Virus record (IMG/VR): IMGVR_UViG_3300021437_000032
Coordinates: 1 to 44,210 of that record
Source: a virus
Strand: one strand, 5' to 3'
DNA length: 44,210 nt
Both the position numbers and the translations under genes were made by a program. Below, piece by piece: positions 34,223 through 42,162 of the stretch. Each line of letters starts with the position of its first letter. The first letter of the stretch is position 1. Below the pieces are notes generated by a model that saw only the letters and a program-made list of their open reading frames with translations, was not told the DNA's origin and did no database searches.

Positions 34223-34452
34223 AAATCACCAGCCTCAAAAGATTCTTTAAGTGCGTTATTAAATGCAACATTATTAAACTGAACATAAGCCCTGTTAAAA
34301 ATCCGATTGATCACAAGCCACTTTTCATTATCAGACAAATCAGGAAACTCTTTTTTTGTTCGCTCAACTGCAATATTATAAATATCAACAAATGTTTTGT
34401 GAACGTGTTTGCAGACAACTTTTTGATAGTCTTCCATTTCATCTTTGTTCAT
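34219..34452 (-). CDS. Small helical early protein
   Basis: 77 residues, helical (KVVCKHVHKTFVDIYNIAVERT, then DLSDNEKWLVINRIF). No family recognised. It belongs to a run of small, closely packed early genes. Its stop overlaps the next start. Confidence 0.6.
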   Translation of the reverse strand: MNKDEMEDYQKVVCKHVHKTFVDIYNIAVERTKKEFPDLSDNEKWLVINRIFNRAYVQFNNVAFNNALKESFEAGDL

Positions 34453-34454
34453 AC

Positions 34455-34679
34455 CTACACCCCATCCAGGAATTTATTAAATTTTTCTAGCGCATCAATA
34501 GCGTCTTCGCTTGCATCATAATTTACATTATCTTTGGTGTGTTTTTCTAATGCGACAACCAATTCTAAAACAATAGGAACCAGAGAATCGAATCCAGCCA
34601 TGTAATCATCTTCATGACAAGAGTTTTTAAATGCTCCATCATCCCTCTTTTTATTCAATCGCTCTTGTAAATTAGTCAT
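34455..34679 (-). CDS. Small early protein
   Basis: 74 residues from the ATG at 34679, which lies just before the upstream stop and gives a better-coupled start than the longer frame. A charged helix (TNLQERLNKKRDDG), then SLVPIVLELVVALEKH, which may be a hydrophobic helix. No family recognised. Confidence 0.5.
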   Translation of the reverse strand: MTNLQERLNKKRDDGAFKNSCHEDDYMAGFDSLVPIVLELVVALEKHTKDNVNYDASEDAIDALEKFNKFLDGV

Positions 34680-34977
34680 TTTTAATAACCGCTGCTTTAT
34701 AGTCATTAAAATCTGCAATAGGAAAATATGCTTTATCTATTTTAGATATAATTAATTCAAGGTCTTGTTTTACTCGCTCTTTTATTTCATGAGCTTGTTT
34801 CAATTCATATAGTGAATCTGTAAATTTTATTAAGTCAATTTCTTTACCTGCTGCTTTTGTATAAGAGATTCCACCGTTTCCATAATAATCCCCTATTTTA
34901 ATATTAGCAACTCTTTCAAGCTCTCTTGTTTTCATCGAAACAATTACTTCGTCTGGACCACAAGCTATAATTTTCAT
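34672..34977 (-). CDS. Small early protein
   Basis: 101 residues from the ATG at 34977; the open frame reaches 35049 but begins inside the neighbour. N-terminal strand pattern (KIIACGPDEVIVSM), then YYGNGGISY, then a long helix (LKQAHEIKERVKQDLELI). No family recognised. Confidence 0.5.
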   Translation of the reverse strand: MKIIACGPDEVIVSMKTRELERVANIKIGDYYGNGGISYTKAAGKEIDLIKFTDSLYELKQAHEIKERVKQDLELIISKIDKAYFPIADFNDYKAAVIKND

Positions 34978-34979
34978 CC

Positions 34980-35309
34980 TTACACCCCATTCATTAACAG
35001 TTTTAATTTTAATTCTGTTTGAATAACTGCGTTGTCCGCAAAATAACAATAACCTTCGTCTGTCTCAATACTTTCGCCCTCATAAATTCTTAACGCTTCA
35101 TTTTGTGTTTCAATCACATCTAAAAGCTCTGAAATTATCTTGACATTTGAATTGCGACCATGAATAGCCATATCTACAAACAGTTTGTGATACGCTTCTG
35201 TGACACTGTCAGTTTCAAAAATAGCCTCAACAAGTTTATTCATTTTGATTCGTAATTGTTTTTTGTCTGGGTTACACAGCTTCAATTTTAGTTTTGCGAA
35301 GTTAATCAT
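34980..35309 (-). CDS. Small early protein
   Basis: 109 residues, helical (NKLVEAIFETDSVTEAYHKLF, shown for its charged helix). It overlaps its upstream neighbour by four bases. No family recognised. Confidence 0.55.
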   Translation of the reverse strand: MINFAKLKLKLCNPDKKQLRIKMNKLVEAIFETDSVTEAYHKLFVDMAIHGRNSNVKIISELLDVIETQNEALRIYEGESIETDEGYCYFADNAVIQTELKLKLLMNGV

Positions 35310-35614
35310 TTAATCCACCAACTTCCATAAGTTCCGTCTTCATGTTTAATTTTACATGCGGGTTTTTGAATAATTGATATGTCATGTTTTTCAAATCGAA
35401 ATCCTTGAGACATTTTTTCATCCCAATAAGAATCATAGGTTGCGGCTTGTGCGATTGCTTTCAGTCTGCCTGCCAAAACCATTGCATTTTTGTAGGTTCT
35501 GTTTTCATTAAATTCATCAACCAAAGTAAAAACTCGCTCAGACAAACCGTCGCGGCCTAACCGCGCACCTTGATTTTTTAATTCTTTCCAGTCTTTTAAC
35601 GATTGAATGCTCAT
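35306..35614 (-). CDS. Small early protein
   Basis: 102 residues. N-terminal helices (SIQSLKDWKELKNQGARLG), a stretch rich in aromatics and Trp near the end (GTYGSWWIK). It might bind nucleotide or nucleic acid, but nothing specific is seen. It overlaps both neighbours by four bases. Confidence 0.55.
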   Translation of the reverse strand: MSIQSLKDWKELKNQGARLGRDGLSERVFTLVDEFNENRTYKNAMVLAGRLKAIAQAATYDSYWDEKMSQGFRFEKHDISIIQKPACKIKHEDGTYGSWWIK

Positions 35615-35937
35615 CCCTCAACCCCTACTTTTTTAAGTGCTTCCTCAGATTCCTCGACTATGCAAAAAGCCCCATCACATATTTCGCAAATATCTTTATT
35701 TCGTTTCAACGCCTCAATTAAAATTGCGTTTTGTTCTTTGAGTTTATTATTTTCTGCTGACAATTTTAAATAATCATAGTCGTTAGATGCTTTGTCTTTT
35801 TCAAGCTGTTCGTATTCTGAATATTCGATGACGTGAGTTATCTTGTGTTGATGTGGTTCTTTTGTTAGCCACTCAGGATACTCCTCGTGAAACCACTGAG
35901 TCGTTTCATCAATCCAAAATTCTCTTGTTTTATCCAT
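35611..35937 (-). CDS. Coiled-coil early protein with cysteines
   Basis: 108 residues. N-terminal WFHEEYPEWL, a central coiled coil, then a cysteine cluster (CEICDGAFC) before a short tail. The coil-then-cysteine layout resembles the neighbour at 35930-36400. No family recognised. Confidence 0.55.
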   Translation of the reverse strand: MDKTREFWIDETTQWFHEEYPEWLTKEPHQHKITHVIEYSEYEQLEKDKASNDYDYLKLSAENNKLKEQNAILIEALKRNKDICEICDGAFCIVEESEEALKKVGVEG

Positions 35938-36400
35938 TCATTCTCCCCTTTATTAGAGCTAAAACTTCTTTTGCATTACATGGATTTTGCTCTGCACATC
36001 TGTTGCCACATTCAAACTCTAAAGCCTCAACCAGCTCTTTATTCACTTCTTTTATCTTGGTAATTTCAACAGACAGTTTTCGATTGACCTCTCTCTGCAT
36101 TTCAATACCTGTTTTAATAACTATATCTAATTCTTTTTTCAGCGCGTCATTTTCAAGAGTAAGATTTAAAACTTGCTCACCTAGTGGTCTTTGTTTTGAA
36201 TCAAGCTCGAACGTCATTTCATTTATTTTACTCTGCATCTCAACCAATACATTCTGATGCTTTGCTAAGTCGATACCATGCTGGTATTTAGCACCTTCTA
36301 AAAACGAAATCATATCACCCGCATACTCCACTGTTTCATCAAACTCATTAAACTCTTCACGAGCTTCTGATTCGTTGAATTCAAGATTTATTTTATTCAC
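35930..36400 (-). CDS. Coiled-coil early protein
   Basis: 156 residues from a GTG at 36400 near the end of the neighbouring gene; a TTG at 36427 is an alternative. Long charged coiled coil (about 50-130), then a cysteine cluster (CGNRCAEQNPC) and a short C-terminal helix. It resembles the gene at 35611-35937 in layout. No family recognised. Confidence 0.5.
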   Translation of the reverse strand: MNKINLEFNESEAREEFNEFDETVEYAGDMISFLEGAKYQHGIDLAKHQNVLVEMQSKINEMTFELDSKQRPLGEQVLNLTLENDALKKELDIVIKTGIEMQREVNRKLSVEITKIKEVNKELVEALEFECGNRCAEQNPCNAKEVLALIKGRMNG

Positions 36401-36740
36401 AATCAAATTCCGTTTCTGACCAATCAAGGCGTTTAAAAAAATCCATTTTAGTATGATTTGTTAATATTTTAAAATCATCATCATCGCAATAAAATTGAAC
36501 TGAAATATGAGTTATTTTTGAATGATTATATCTATACGCCCACAAATATTTCTTAACTTTTTTCTTTGGCTCTATGTAGAGGGTTAGATCACTCTCATCA
36601 ACCCAATACTCTGGAGTTGAGTGTCCATATTCAACATTGTCTTTTGAAGTTAAAATTTGACGAATCTCAAAAACAGTTTCAGCTCCGCCAACTCCTGAAA
36701 TATAACTCACTTTATCGCCGAGTTTAAATTTATTTTTCAT
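36393..36740 (-). CDS. Small early protein with SH3-like start
   Basis: 115 residues from the ATG at 36740, which overlaps the TGA of the previous small gene (ATGA). The N-terminus (KFKLGDKVSYISGVGG) is SH3- or KOW-like, then WVDESDL and acidic DDDD near FYC. No family recognised. Confidence 0.5.
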   Translation of the reverse strand: MKNKFKLGDKVSYISGVGGAETVFEIRQILTSKDNVEYGHSTPEYWVDESDLTLYIEPKKKVKKYLWAYRYNHSKITHISVQFYCDDDDFKILTNHTKMDFFKRLDWSETEFDCE

Positions 36741-36904
36741 TGTGTCACCCACTTCTTATTCCAATCATCCCAAAAAATCTTTTTTTCAATCTCAAGCTGC
36801 AACATGATATTTTTTAAATTCTGATCGTTTGGGTATTTTGTTAAGAATATCCAAGGTATTTTATTTAATTTATCGCACAAGTAAACGCGCTGTTGATAGT
36901 TCAT
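36737..36904 (-). CDS. Small early protein
   Basis: 55 residues, not in any frame of useful length otherwise. GGAG lies eight bases ahead of the ATG at 36904, and its stop overlaps the next start. Aromatic-rich (IPWIFLTKYP, IFWDDWNKKW). No family recognised. Confidence 0.55.
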   Translation of the reverse strand: MNYQQRVYLCDKLNKIPWIFLTKYPNDQNLKNIMLQLEIEKKIFWDDWNKKWVTQ

Positions 36905-36926
36905 TTTAAAAACTCCATTTTGCTAC

Positions 36927-37028
36927 TCATACTCTATCCAATAATAAAATCCATAATATGCAAAACACAACTAGTGCGGCAAAGAACTTGTCAGCACTTA
37001 AGCTATCTAAATAATCTAGAATAATCAT
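36927..37028 (-). CDS. 33-residue membrane peptide
   Basis: A single hydrophobic helix (FFAALVVFCILWILLL) with a short charged tail. The ATG overlaps the stop of the YiiX-like gene (ATGA), so it is probably made with that enzyme and could be a pinholin- or regulator-type peptide. Function inferred only from size and neighbour. Confidence 0.45.
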   Translation of the reverse strand: MIILDYLDSLSADKFFAALVVFCILWILLLDRV

Positions 37029-37585
37029 TTTAACCTCGACGAGTATATTGTTTCATAAAACAAATCCATATTTGAAAGTTCATCAGGTGTAACAATATCA
37101 TCAATAGGAACGTCCGTTGCGTCTGCCGCAAGCTCTGAGCAGTAAAACTTCTTTTTATCTTTACTGAACTCATAGTCATATTCGGCACCGATTTGTTTCG
37201 CTGCCCAAGCACCAAATTCTATTCTCTCGTATTTATTTTTATTTCGTCGTCTTAATATGGCTACTTCTTTTTTTGCAAATAACCACTCGAGAAGTTCTAC
37301 TTCTCTAACACCAGTCCCAACGGCCTCAACAACAAACTTATCTTTTAACTCATGAGATAAAATATCCTTGTCGTTAAATATTGAGGCGTGAGTCCAGAAC
37401 CCAGGAATGAATAAGCTTGTAAAGTGCCACTTCTCATAAGAAAGCAACACGTCACCACCCTCTGTTTTTTCTATTATGTTTTTAGCTTTTTCCCAAGTCA
37501 TTCCAGATTCGGGTGCCTTAATAATCTGCATAACTTTTTGAATCGGAGTCGTTATCAGAAATAAAAAATGCTTCATTTTGTTCAT
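37025..37585 (-). CDS. YiiX-type permuted NlpC/P60 hydrolase
   Basis: 186 residues with a clear YiiX layout: GDVLLSYEKW, then a histidine in FWTHASIF, then FVVEAVGTGVREVEL, then AEYDYEFSKDKKKFYCSEL with the catalytic cysteine. Such enzymes act on amide or ester bonds, for example in cell wall or lipids. The hydrophobic N-terminus (FLFLITTPIQKV) may anchor it in the membrane. It is encoded with a 33-residue membrane peptide and lies in the early block, not beside the lysis genes. AAGGAT precedes the start. Confidence 0.8.
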   Translation of the reverse strand: MNKMKHFLFLITTPIQKVMQIIKAPESGMTWEKAKNIIEKTEGGDVLLSYEKWHFTSLFIPGFWTHASIFNDKDILSHELKDKFVVEAVGTGVREVELLEWLFAKKEVAILRRRNKNKYERIEFGAWAAKQIGAEYDYEFSKDKKKFYCSELAADATDVPIDDIVTPDELSNMDLFYETIYSSRLK

Positions 37586-37763
37586 GTATTAAATCCTTTT
37601 TTTTAGGTCGTTTTATTTTCCAAACTAATATGCTCTTACACTTCGGGCAGAACATTGTTCCCCGTGGAACATCAAATAAAATACTCGTCGAGTGATTTGG
37701 CGCGTACTTGCCAGTGCAGCTCATCGAGTAACAATATGCCTTAGGTTGATTTGTTGAGTTCAT
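37518..37763 (-). CDS. Zinc-ribbon-like protein
   Basis: 81 residues. A cysteine pair CYSMSC near residue 12 and CPKCK near residue 41 suggest a zinc ribbon; the pattern matches the protein at 32977-33210. The C-terminal half is charged. It may bind DNA or regulate an early enzyme, possibly the adjacent RecT. It overlaps both neighbours. Confidence 0.6.
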   Translation of the reverse strand: MNSTNQPKAYCYSMSCTGKYAPNHSTSILFDVPRGTMFCPKCKSILVWKIKRPKKKDLIHEQNEAFFISDNDSDSKSYADY

Positions 37764-38436
37764 CGGCTAACTCTTGTGCTGGTGATACGTCTTTTAATTC
37801 CTCAGTAGCTGTCGTCTCGCTATCCCACTCGGCAATTCCAACTCCGTTCATTTTATCCGCAAACAAAGATTTAATTCCAAGAGCACGAGCCTTATATCTT
37901 AACATGGCCTTTGTATATTTTGACCACGGCATTGATGAGCTCTTAGCTGGGTACAAATCAGATTTTCTAGCGTCGTCGAGAGTGTACGCAAACGATTGAG
38001 TCTCTGATTTATTTCGAGCCATAAAACAAACCGCTCCGTAAACCTCTGCGTGTAAGTTTTTATTTTCAAAGCAAATTATATTGTAATCTTTATCAAATAG
38101 CTGCTCTTTTAAAAAACTTAACTCACCAGATGATTGAGCCAGAGCCAACGGCAGGTCTCCGTATATTTGTGGCACTCCGTGAACGACTGCTGTTTGTCTA
38201 ATCGAAACGTCTGGTAGTCCTAGGGCTCGAACAAACATCAACGCCCCAAAGAGCTTTTGGGGCGTGTTGAATTGCTTTGGCACCATCTCTGACTGAACAA
38301 GAGCGTTACAGTATCTAAGTAGTTCCCCGTTATTTTTAGCAAGCACACGTCCCTTTTCGTCAAGAGCTATGGCCGCAGGCGCTTGATTCATTGGTCGGTG
38401 ATCGTCTTTTTGTTCCTCGTTTATCTGTTCTTCCAT
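37741..38436 (-). CDS. RecT-like single-strand annealing protein
   Basis: 231 residues. The RecT/Beta-like core shows in KLFGALMFVRALGLPDVSIR and VPQIYGDLPLALA, then ESETQSFAYTLDDARK-like beta elements and PWSKYTKAMLRYKAR. These proteins anneal ssDNA and work with a 5-prime exonuclease, which is encoded just upstream. AAGGGAT precedes the ATG. Together with RusA this forms a complete recombination set. Confidence 0.85.
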   Translation of the reverse strand: MEEQINEEQKDDHRPMNQAPAAIALDEKGRVLAKNNGELLRYCNALVQSEMVPKQFNTPQKLFGALMFVRALGLPDVSIRQTAVVHGVPQIYGDLPLALAQSSGELSFLKEQLFDKDYNIICFENKNLHAEVYGAVCFMARNKSETQSFAYTLDDARKSDLYPAKSSSMPWSKYTKAMLRYKARALGIKSLFADKMNGVGIAEWDSETTATEELKDVSPAQELADELNKST

Positions 38437-38438
38437 TT

Positions 38439-39425
38439 TTATATCCCTTCGTTTAGTTTTTTTGCTTCTCTGTTTTCAATCTCTGATAATTTATATGGTG
38501 GAAAATCTATAGTTCCTATTTTTTCAAAACCTGTTGGGTACTTTCCAGCGGCGTGACACTCTTTGAACGTGTATATGTTCTTAGTATAATCGGCCCTGCC
38601 GCACTCCATTGTTGCGCCGCCAAGAATGCTCATCATGGTTGTGTACGGCGGCGTTGTTTCTACCGCAAACACTGCGAACGCTGTCGGTAGCTTTGTTAAA
38701 AACTCTAAAGCGTCTGCGTAAAAAGCGCCCTGAATATGTGTGTCGTCTTTTGAAATAAAGTTTTGAAGGTCTCGCTCAGTCGTTAAGCTATTGGTCGTTT
38801 TTAAGTCAATCGCAAATTGCTTAAACCCTGCTATGTTTTTATCAAGTGATTTAAAATAGTCTACTCGAAAGCTTATAATTACGCCACATTCATGAATAAC
38901 CCAACCCAGTTTTTCAGCCTCGCCATCTTTTAACAACAAATCAACCGAAGGAATGTCCTTTATTCTTTCGAGGATTCGTTTGGCTGCGCGATATTCTTTT
39001 TTTTTCATAATCTCACGGCCCGAACAATATCGCTCAATGTACTCGTCATACGTTTCAAATACAGAACCATGATCCCTAAGCCTGCTCACAAGATCGGATT
39101 TCGTTCCTGAAACTTTTAGCCCTTCATTTAAGCACCACTCTTTTAAATCATCCAAAGTGTGTAAAACATTTATTGGAAGTTCAGAATCGTCAGGTTCCTC
39201 AACGAACATCATTTCGAATTTTTCAGGCTCAAGAATCGCATAATGCAAGCGAGTTCCCAAAGTCATCGCCTTTGCACTCTCAAGCTCTTTTAAAATATAT
39301 GCAGATTCAAAATAAGCCGGACTCGTGTTGAAAGCCTTAAGTCCTGTTACATTTATTTTTGGATATATGGCAAGAATCTCATCTGGAACCAAACCCCAGC
39401 CTCCATGTGTGAATTGAGTTTTCAT
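38439..39425 (-). CDS. RecE/YqaJ-type exonuclease with inserted SAP domain
   Basis: 328 residues. Nuclease marks are TLGTRLHYAIL (about 55-65), Asp189 in FRVDYF, Asp207-x-Lys209 in IDLKT, and a QxxxY motif QGAFY (232-236), which fits PD-(D/E)XK exonucleases such as RecE or YqaJ. Between the first two parts (about 87-120) lies a SAP-like DNA-binding helix set: LHTLDDLKEWCLNEGLKVSG, then KSDLVSRLRDHG. The protein would make 3-prime ssDNA for RecT. The SAP insertion probably tethers it to DNA. Confidence 0.85.
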   Translation of the reverse strand: MKTQFTHGGWGLVPDEILAIYPKINVTGLKAFNTSPAYFESAYILKELESAKAMTLGTRLHYAILEPEKFEMMFVEEPDDSELPINVLHTLDDLKEWCLNEGLKVSGTKSDLVSRLRDHGSVFETYDEYIERYCSGREIMKKKEYRAAKRILERIKDIPSVDLLLKDGEAEKLGWVIHECGVIISFRVDYFKSLDKNIAGFKQFAIDLKTTNSLTTERDLQNFISKDDTHIQGAFYADALEFLTKLPTAFAVFAVETTPPYTTMMSILGGATMECGRADYTKNIYTFKECHAAGKYPTGFEKIGTIDFPPYKLSEIENREAKKLNEGI

Positions 39426-39610
39426 TTATTCACCAGCTTATCCAAAAGATCTGCAAGTGTCTCGCTAACAACAATATATTTTATTTTAATATCATCGCGC
39501 TCGCGAAGTCTGAAACTACAGGTCTCTTTTAGTTTTAAAATTTCAATCTCTAAATTTTTTATCTTTTCGGATTGCTCCGAAATAACCTTCTCTTGCATAT
39601 CCATTTTCAA
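39422..39610 (-). CDS. Small coiled-coil protein
   Basis: 62 residues, mostly one heptad helix (EKVISEQSEKIKNLEIEILK) and a short tail. GGAG lies eight bases upstream of the ATG. It overlaps both the antirepressor and the nuclease gene, so it may partner one of them. No family recognised. Confidence 0.55.
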   Translation of the reverse strand: MKMDMQEKVISEQSEKIKNLEIEILKLKETCSFRLRERDDIKIKYIVVSETLADLLDKLVNK

Positions 39611-40302
39611 TGCTCCTTCAATAAGAACGTAGGTACTTCAAAGTTGCGAACGATGTTTCTTGCCTGTTCAAAACCTGATCTTGGGATCTCCTTAAATGTA
39701 AAGCTTGCAGGATTTTCAAAAAATGCAGCTTTAACTTGCTTTTTAATATAACCTAGAATTTTAAAGTTTTTAATACCGACCTCTTTAAATTTGGCATTTA
39801 TTTCAGAATCTAGCTGAGTTGCTTGATCGTGTGTTAAACTGTCATTCTCTTGTTTAGCTTCGATTGCTATTTGGTCAAGACTTGCATTTAAAGCAACAAT
39901 CTCAGCTTGCTGGCGCTCCATTGCTGTAAGGTGAAGCCTTAACTGAACAAGCGGGTCTAGTTCTTTGACTGGCAAAACTGAATATGAACCAGTTTTCCTA
40001 ATGCTTGGTAAAACTTCTTTTGTCACCCATCTTTGAAACGGTCTTGCGCTTGGTTTGTTTGATTGCATAACAAGATCATAAAGTCCTGATTCTGACACAG
40101 TAGCATATTTCTGAAAACCAGATGGGGACTGTAGTTCAACTTCACCCCCTTGGTCAGCGTCTAACTTTCTAAGAGCGTGAGCTTGACTCTTAATGCCTAA
40201 AATTTCCATAACGTCTTTGGCTACAAACCAAACTTCGCCACTTGAATCTAGATGATGCCTTAAATCTTTACCCTCAAACTGTTTTAAAATTAACTCGTTC
40301 AT
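39607..40302 (-). CDS. BRO-N antirepressor-type protein
   Basis: 231 residues. N-terminal BRO-N domain (DSSGEVWFVAKDVMEILG, VSESGLYDLVMQSNKP, FQRWVTKEVLPSIRKTGSY) and a C-terminal ORF6C-like helical part (LTHDQATQLDSEIN, then KQVKAAFF). Such proteins often oppose a phage repressor or act in early regulation. No repressor gene is present in this window. The ATG has AAAAGGAG. Confidence 0.9.
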   Translation of the reverse strand: MNELILKQFEGKDLRHHLDSSGEVWFVAKDVMEILGIKSQAHALRKLDADQGGEVELQSPSGFQKYATVSESGLYDLVMQSNKPSARPFQRWVTKEVLPSIRKTGSYSVLPVKELDPLVQLRLHLTAMERQQAEIVALNASLDQIAIEAKQENDSLTHDQATQLDSEINAKFKEVGIKNFKILGYIKKQVKAAFFENPASFTFKEIPRSGFEQARNIVRNFEVPTFLLKEH

Positions 40303-40313
40303 TTTATCTCCTT

Positions 40314-40913
40314 TTATTTTTTTATGTTTTTTAATGATTTTAAATTATCTGACAATCTTAAGATTTCATTTCTCTTTTTATCGTTTAAAAAAATGTCAGG
40401 GTCTCTGTGAGCTATTTGAATCGGACCGTCTTCTATACCCATTTTTGCTTTGTAAATTATTGATTTTGAAATTTCTCGAATCTGAGCTTGAAAACTTGTA
40501 ATCTGAATTTCTTTACCTAAGTTTTCGCAAATATAAATCCATCCGCCATACTTGTTTACTGCAAGCCATCCCAAATCGCCAATAAAGGCTCTTGCTGCTG
40601 TTTGATTTGAATAACCGATGTCAGACACGGCTTGAAAGACTCTGGATGCCACATCGACTGCAAGCTGATCGTCCGATTGTTCAGGTAAAACATATTGTCT
40701 CAAGGCTGCCACGCTTGGAAAAAATTTATTTTTAAAATCTGAAATGTATAAATCAATAGCTCTAATGTATTCCATCGTAGTTTTGTTAAAGTTTTCTTCC
40801 AAAATGTTTATGTAAAATGTTGTCTGCTCTTTAGTTAAATCAAACTTTCCGTAATACACAGCAGTAGAGGTTATTTTCTTTGCTAAAATATTTCTTTCGT
40901 CTGTGGTCAACAT
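40314..40913 (-). CDS. Probable helicase-loader or replication accessory protein
   Basis: 199 residues. The N-terminal 60 residues (DLTKEQTTFYINILEENFN, FKNKFFPSVAALRQYVLP) fit the pattern of G39P/lambda P-type helicase loaders; the rest is mixed. It follows the replication protein and overlaps it by one base, which supports a replication role. The ATG is preceded by GGAGA. Confidence 0.65.
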   Translation of the reverse strand: MLTTDERNILAKKITSTAVYYGKFDLTKEQTTFYINILEENFNKTTMEYIRAIDLYISDFKNKFFPSVAALRQYVLPEQSDDQLAVDVASRVFQAVSDIGYSNQTAARAFIGDLGWLAVNKYGGWIYICENLGKEIQITSFQAQIREISKSIIYKAKMGIEDGPIQIAHRDPDIFLNDKKRNEILRLSDNLKSLKNIKK

Positions 40914-41776
40914 TAAAAATTTTCTCCGTTTTCTATGGCCTTTAAAACCGATACTGCATTCTGAGTTTTCTCAAAGTTGCGCACGTCATTTGAGGTTATC
41001 GACTTCCCGCGAACCATCTGAGTTCTTAAACTTTCAGCATCTTTTAGGCACAGACCTATGGCATGTAAATTTTTTAAATAATAACCATCGTTATGCAAAA
41101 CAAAAAATTTGATAACTTGAATTGCCTCATCACCCAATCGCTTGCCGATTTGGGATATTTTTCCATTAACCTGTTGGTTTCTAACAGGCAATACTTTATA
41201 GCGCAAGAAATAGGCATCAGAGTAAGATTCCCAGATCTTTCGGTTGAGTTCGATATTGGTCTTTTCGATTTTATTTTTATGTTTTGGTAAGAGTTCTTTA
41301 TTTCCATCTTTGTCTTTGTATTTGTCTTCATCTTTGTCTTCATCTTTGTCTTTATCTAGGATGGTTTTTTGCGCGCTGAATGCGCGTGTTATGCGCGCCT
41401 TTTTGGAATCTCTATCTAATAAATTCAATAAGATAGGCATTTTTATTTCAACTGTCTTTTCGGAAAACTTGAATGTGAGTAGACCAACCTCAGCGCAAAC
41501 TCCCAGAAGTCTCAGCAGATTTGCGCCACTAACGCGCAGGTTTTGTCTGACTACTCTATGGTGGAAGTGGAAGGTTGTGCTACGTTCCTCCAGACTTTCA
41601 GCGCAACCTTCCAGACTTTCAGCGCAACCTTCCAGACTTTCAGAACTCTTACCCATCTTTTCAGCGCACATTTCTTGCAACAAAAAGAAGCAAAGGCCTG
41701 TGTGACCTAGGCGATCAAGTAGCTCATTTATTGAGCGACCTTTGTGCATATCTGAATAATGTTTAAACCATTTCAT
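40913..41776 (-). CDS. Replication initiation-type protein (Lin1244/DnaD-like)
   Basis: 287 residues from the ATG at 41776; the frame extends to a GTG at 41788, but GGAG fits the ATG. The first 45 residues (WFKHYSDMHKGRSINELLD) have the phage replication-protein form. Residues about 45-65 are a 7-residue tandem repeat (ESLEGCA), the middle is a DKDKDEDK low-complexity linker, and the C-terminal part is helical. The repeat-encoding DNA is iteron-like (see 41589-41645), as in lambda O. Role inferred. Confidence 0.7.
   Translation of the reverse strand: MKWFKHYSDMHKGRSINELLDRLGHTGLCFFLLQEMCAEKMGKSSESLEGCAESLEGCAESLEERSTTFHFHHRVVRQNLRVSGANLLRLLGVCAEVGLLTFKFSEKTVEIKMPILLNLLDRDSKKARITRAFSAQKTILDKDKDEDKDEDKYKDKDGNKELLPKHKNKIEKTNIELNRKIWESYSDAYFLRYKVLPVRNQQVNGKISQIGKRLGDEAIQVIKFFVLHNDGYYLKNLHAIGLCLKDAESLRTQMVRGKSITSNDVRNFEKTQNAVSVLKAIENGENF
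41589..41645 (-). repeat. 21-bp tandem repeat, iteron-like, inside the replication gene
   Basis: The unit TCCAGACTTTCAGCGCAACCT occurs twice exactly at 41589-41609 and 41610-41630 (21 bases, given here as two parts TCCAGACTTT and CAGCGCAACCT) and a third, partial copy starts at 41631. Degenerate versions of the CAGCGCAA core appear nearby at about 41490 and 41661, and GCGCTGA on the other strand at about 41373. This is the place of the origin in lambda-type phages. Confidence 0.7.
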
Positions 41777-41993
41777 TTTTGGCTCCACTTGAAATCACAC
41801 TATCAGATAGGTCATATCCATTTTGAATAGCGATATCTTGAAGGATAGAAAACTGTTTTTCTGATAATGATTTGTATTTTGATGCGAAAGCAAAGTAGTT
41901 CCTAACCAAAACAGCCTTTGATGGTCGCATATTTTCATTTTCTTTAAGGAGTTTGCATTTATAAAAAAATTCTTCTGTAGTAAAATAAACCAC
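41763..41993 (-). CDS. Small protein, first gene of the early operon
   Basis: 76 residues from the GTG at 41993, supported by GGAGA five bases upstream. Helical (RPSKAVLVRNYFAFASKY, LSEKQFSILQDIAIQ); the second part looks like the short ssDNA- or host-interaction modules of early phage proteins, but no family is recognised. It is the first gene after the promoter at 42042-42071. Confidence 0.6.
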   Translation of the reverse strand: MVYFTTEEFFYKCKLLKENENMRPSKAVLVRNYFAFASKYKSLSEKQFSILQDIAIQNGYDLSDSVISSGAKNEMV

Positions 41994-42041
41994 TTAATTC
42001 TCCAAGCATTAAATTAATGATTGAACTTGAAGTGATATACT

Positions 42042-42071
42042 TATATAAGAAGCGTATCGATTCTAATTCAA
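42042..42071 (-). promoter_or_regulatory. Promoter P2 of the early operon
   Basis: On the minus strand TTGAAT (42071-42066), 18 bases, then TATATA (42047-42042) about 40 bases before the first early gene. The -10 region contains the 10-base palindrome CTTATATAAG, a possible operator. Sigma70 type, unconfirmed. Confidence 0.5.
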
Positions 42072-42083
42072 TCGGTGGGTCTT

Positions 42084-42124
42084 AAAAAACCCTTGAGGCC
42101 CTTTTGCGAGGGCTTTTCTTTTTT
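42084..42124. terminator. Bidirectional terminator-like element
   Basis: GCCC (42098-42101), loop TTTTGCGA, GGGC (42110-42113), then TTTTCTTTTTT on the plus strand. On the minus strand the same region is GC-rich and ends in GGG then six Ts (42089-42084). The plus-strand form is the better terminator. It sits between two promoters, so it may terminate a short leader RNA. Confidence 0.55.
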
Positions 42125-42162
42125 AATTTATATATTATTTAAAGTAAACCTTTTTTTAAATC

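Noticed and set aside
36737-36904. Similarity of WIFLTKYP to DUF5131-type phage proteins
   Set aside because: Only one short motif is shared and the protein is far too short.
41300-41360. CRISPR-like or regulatory meaning for the short repeats encoding DKDKDEDK
   Set aside because: They are a low-complexity coding run of GAC/AAG codons with no spacers or fixed unit length.
40913-41776. An integrase or excision module near the replication genes
   Set aside because: No tyrosine or serine recombinase motif is seen in any gene of the window.
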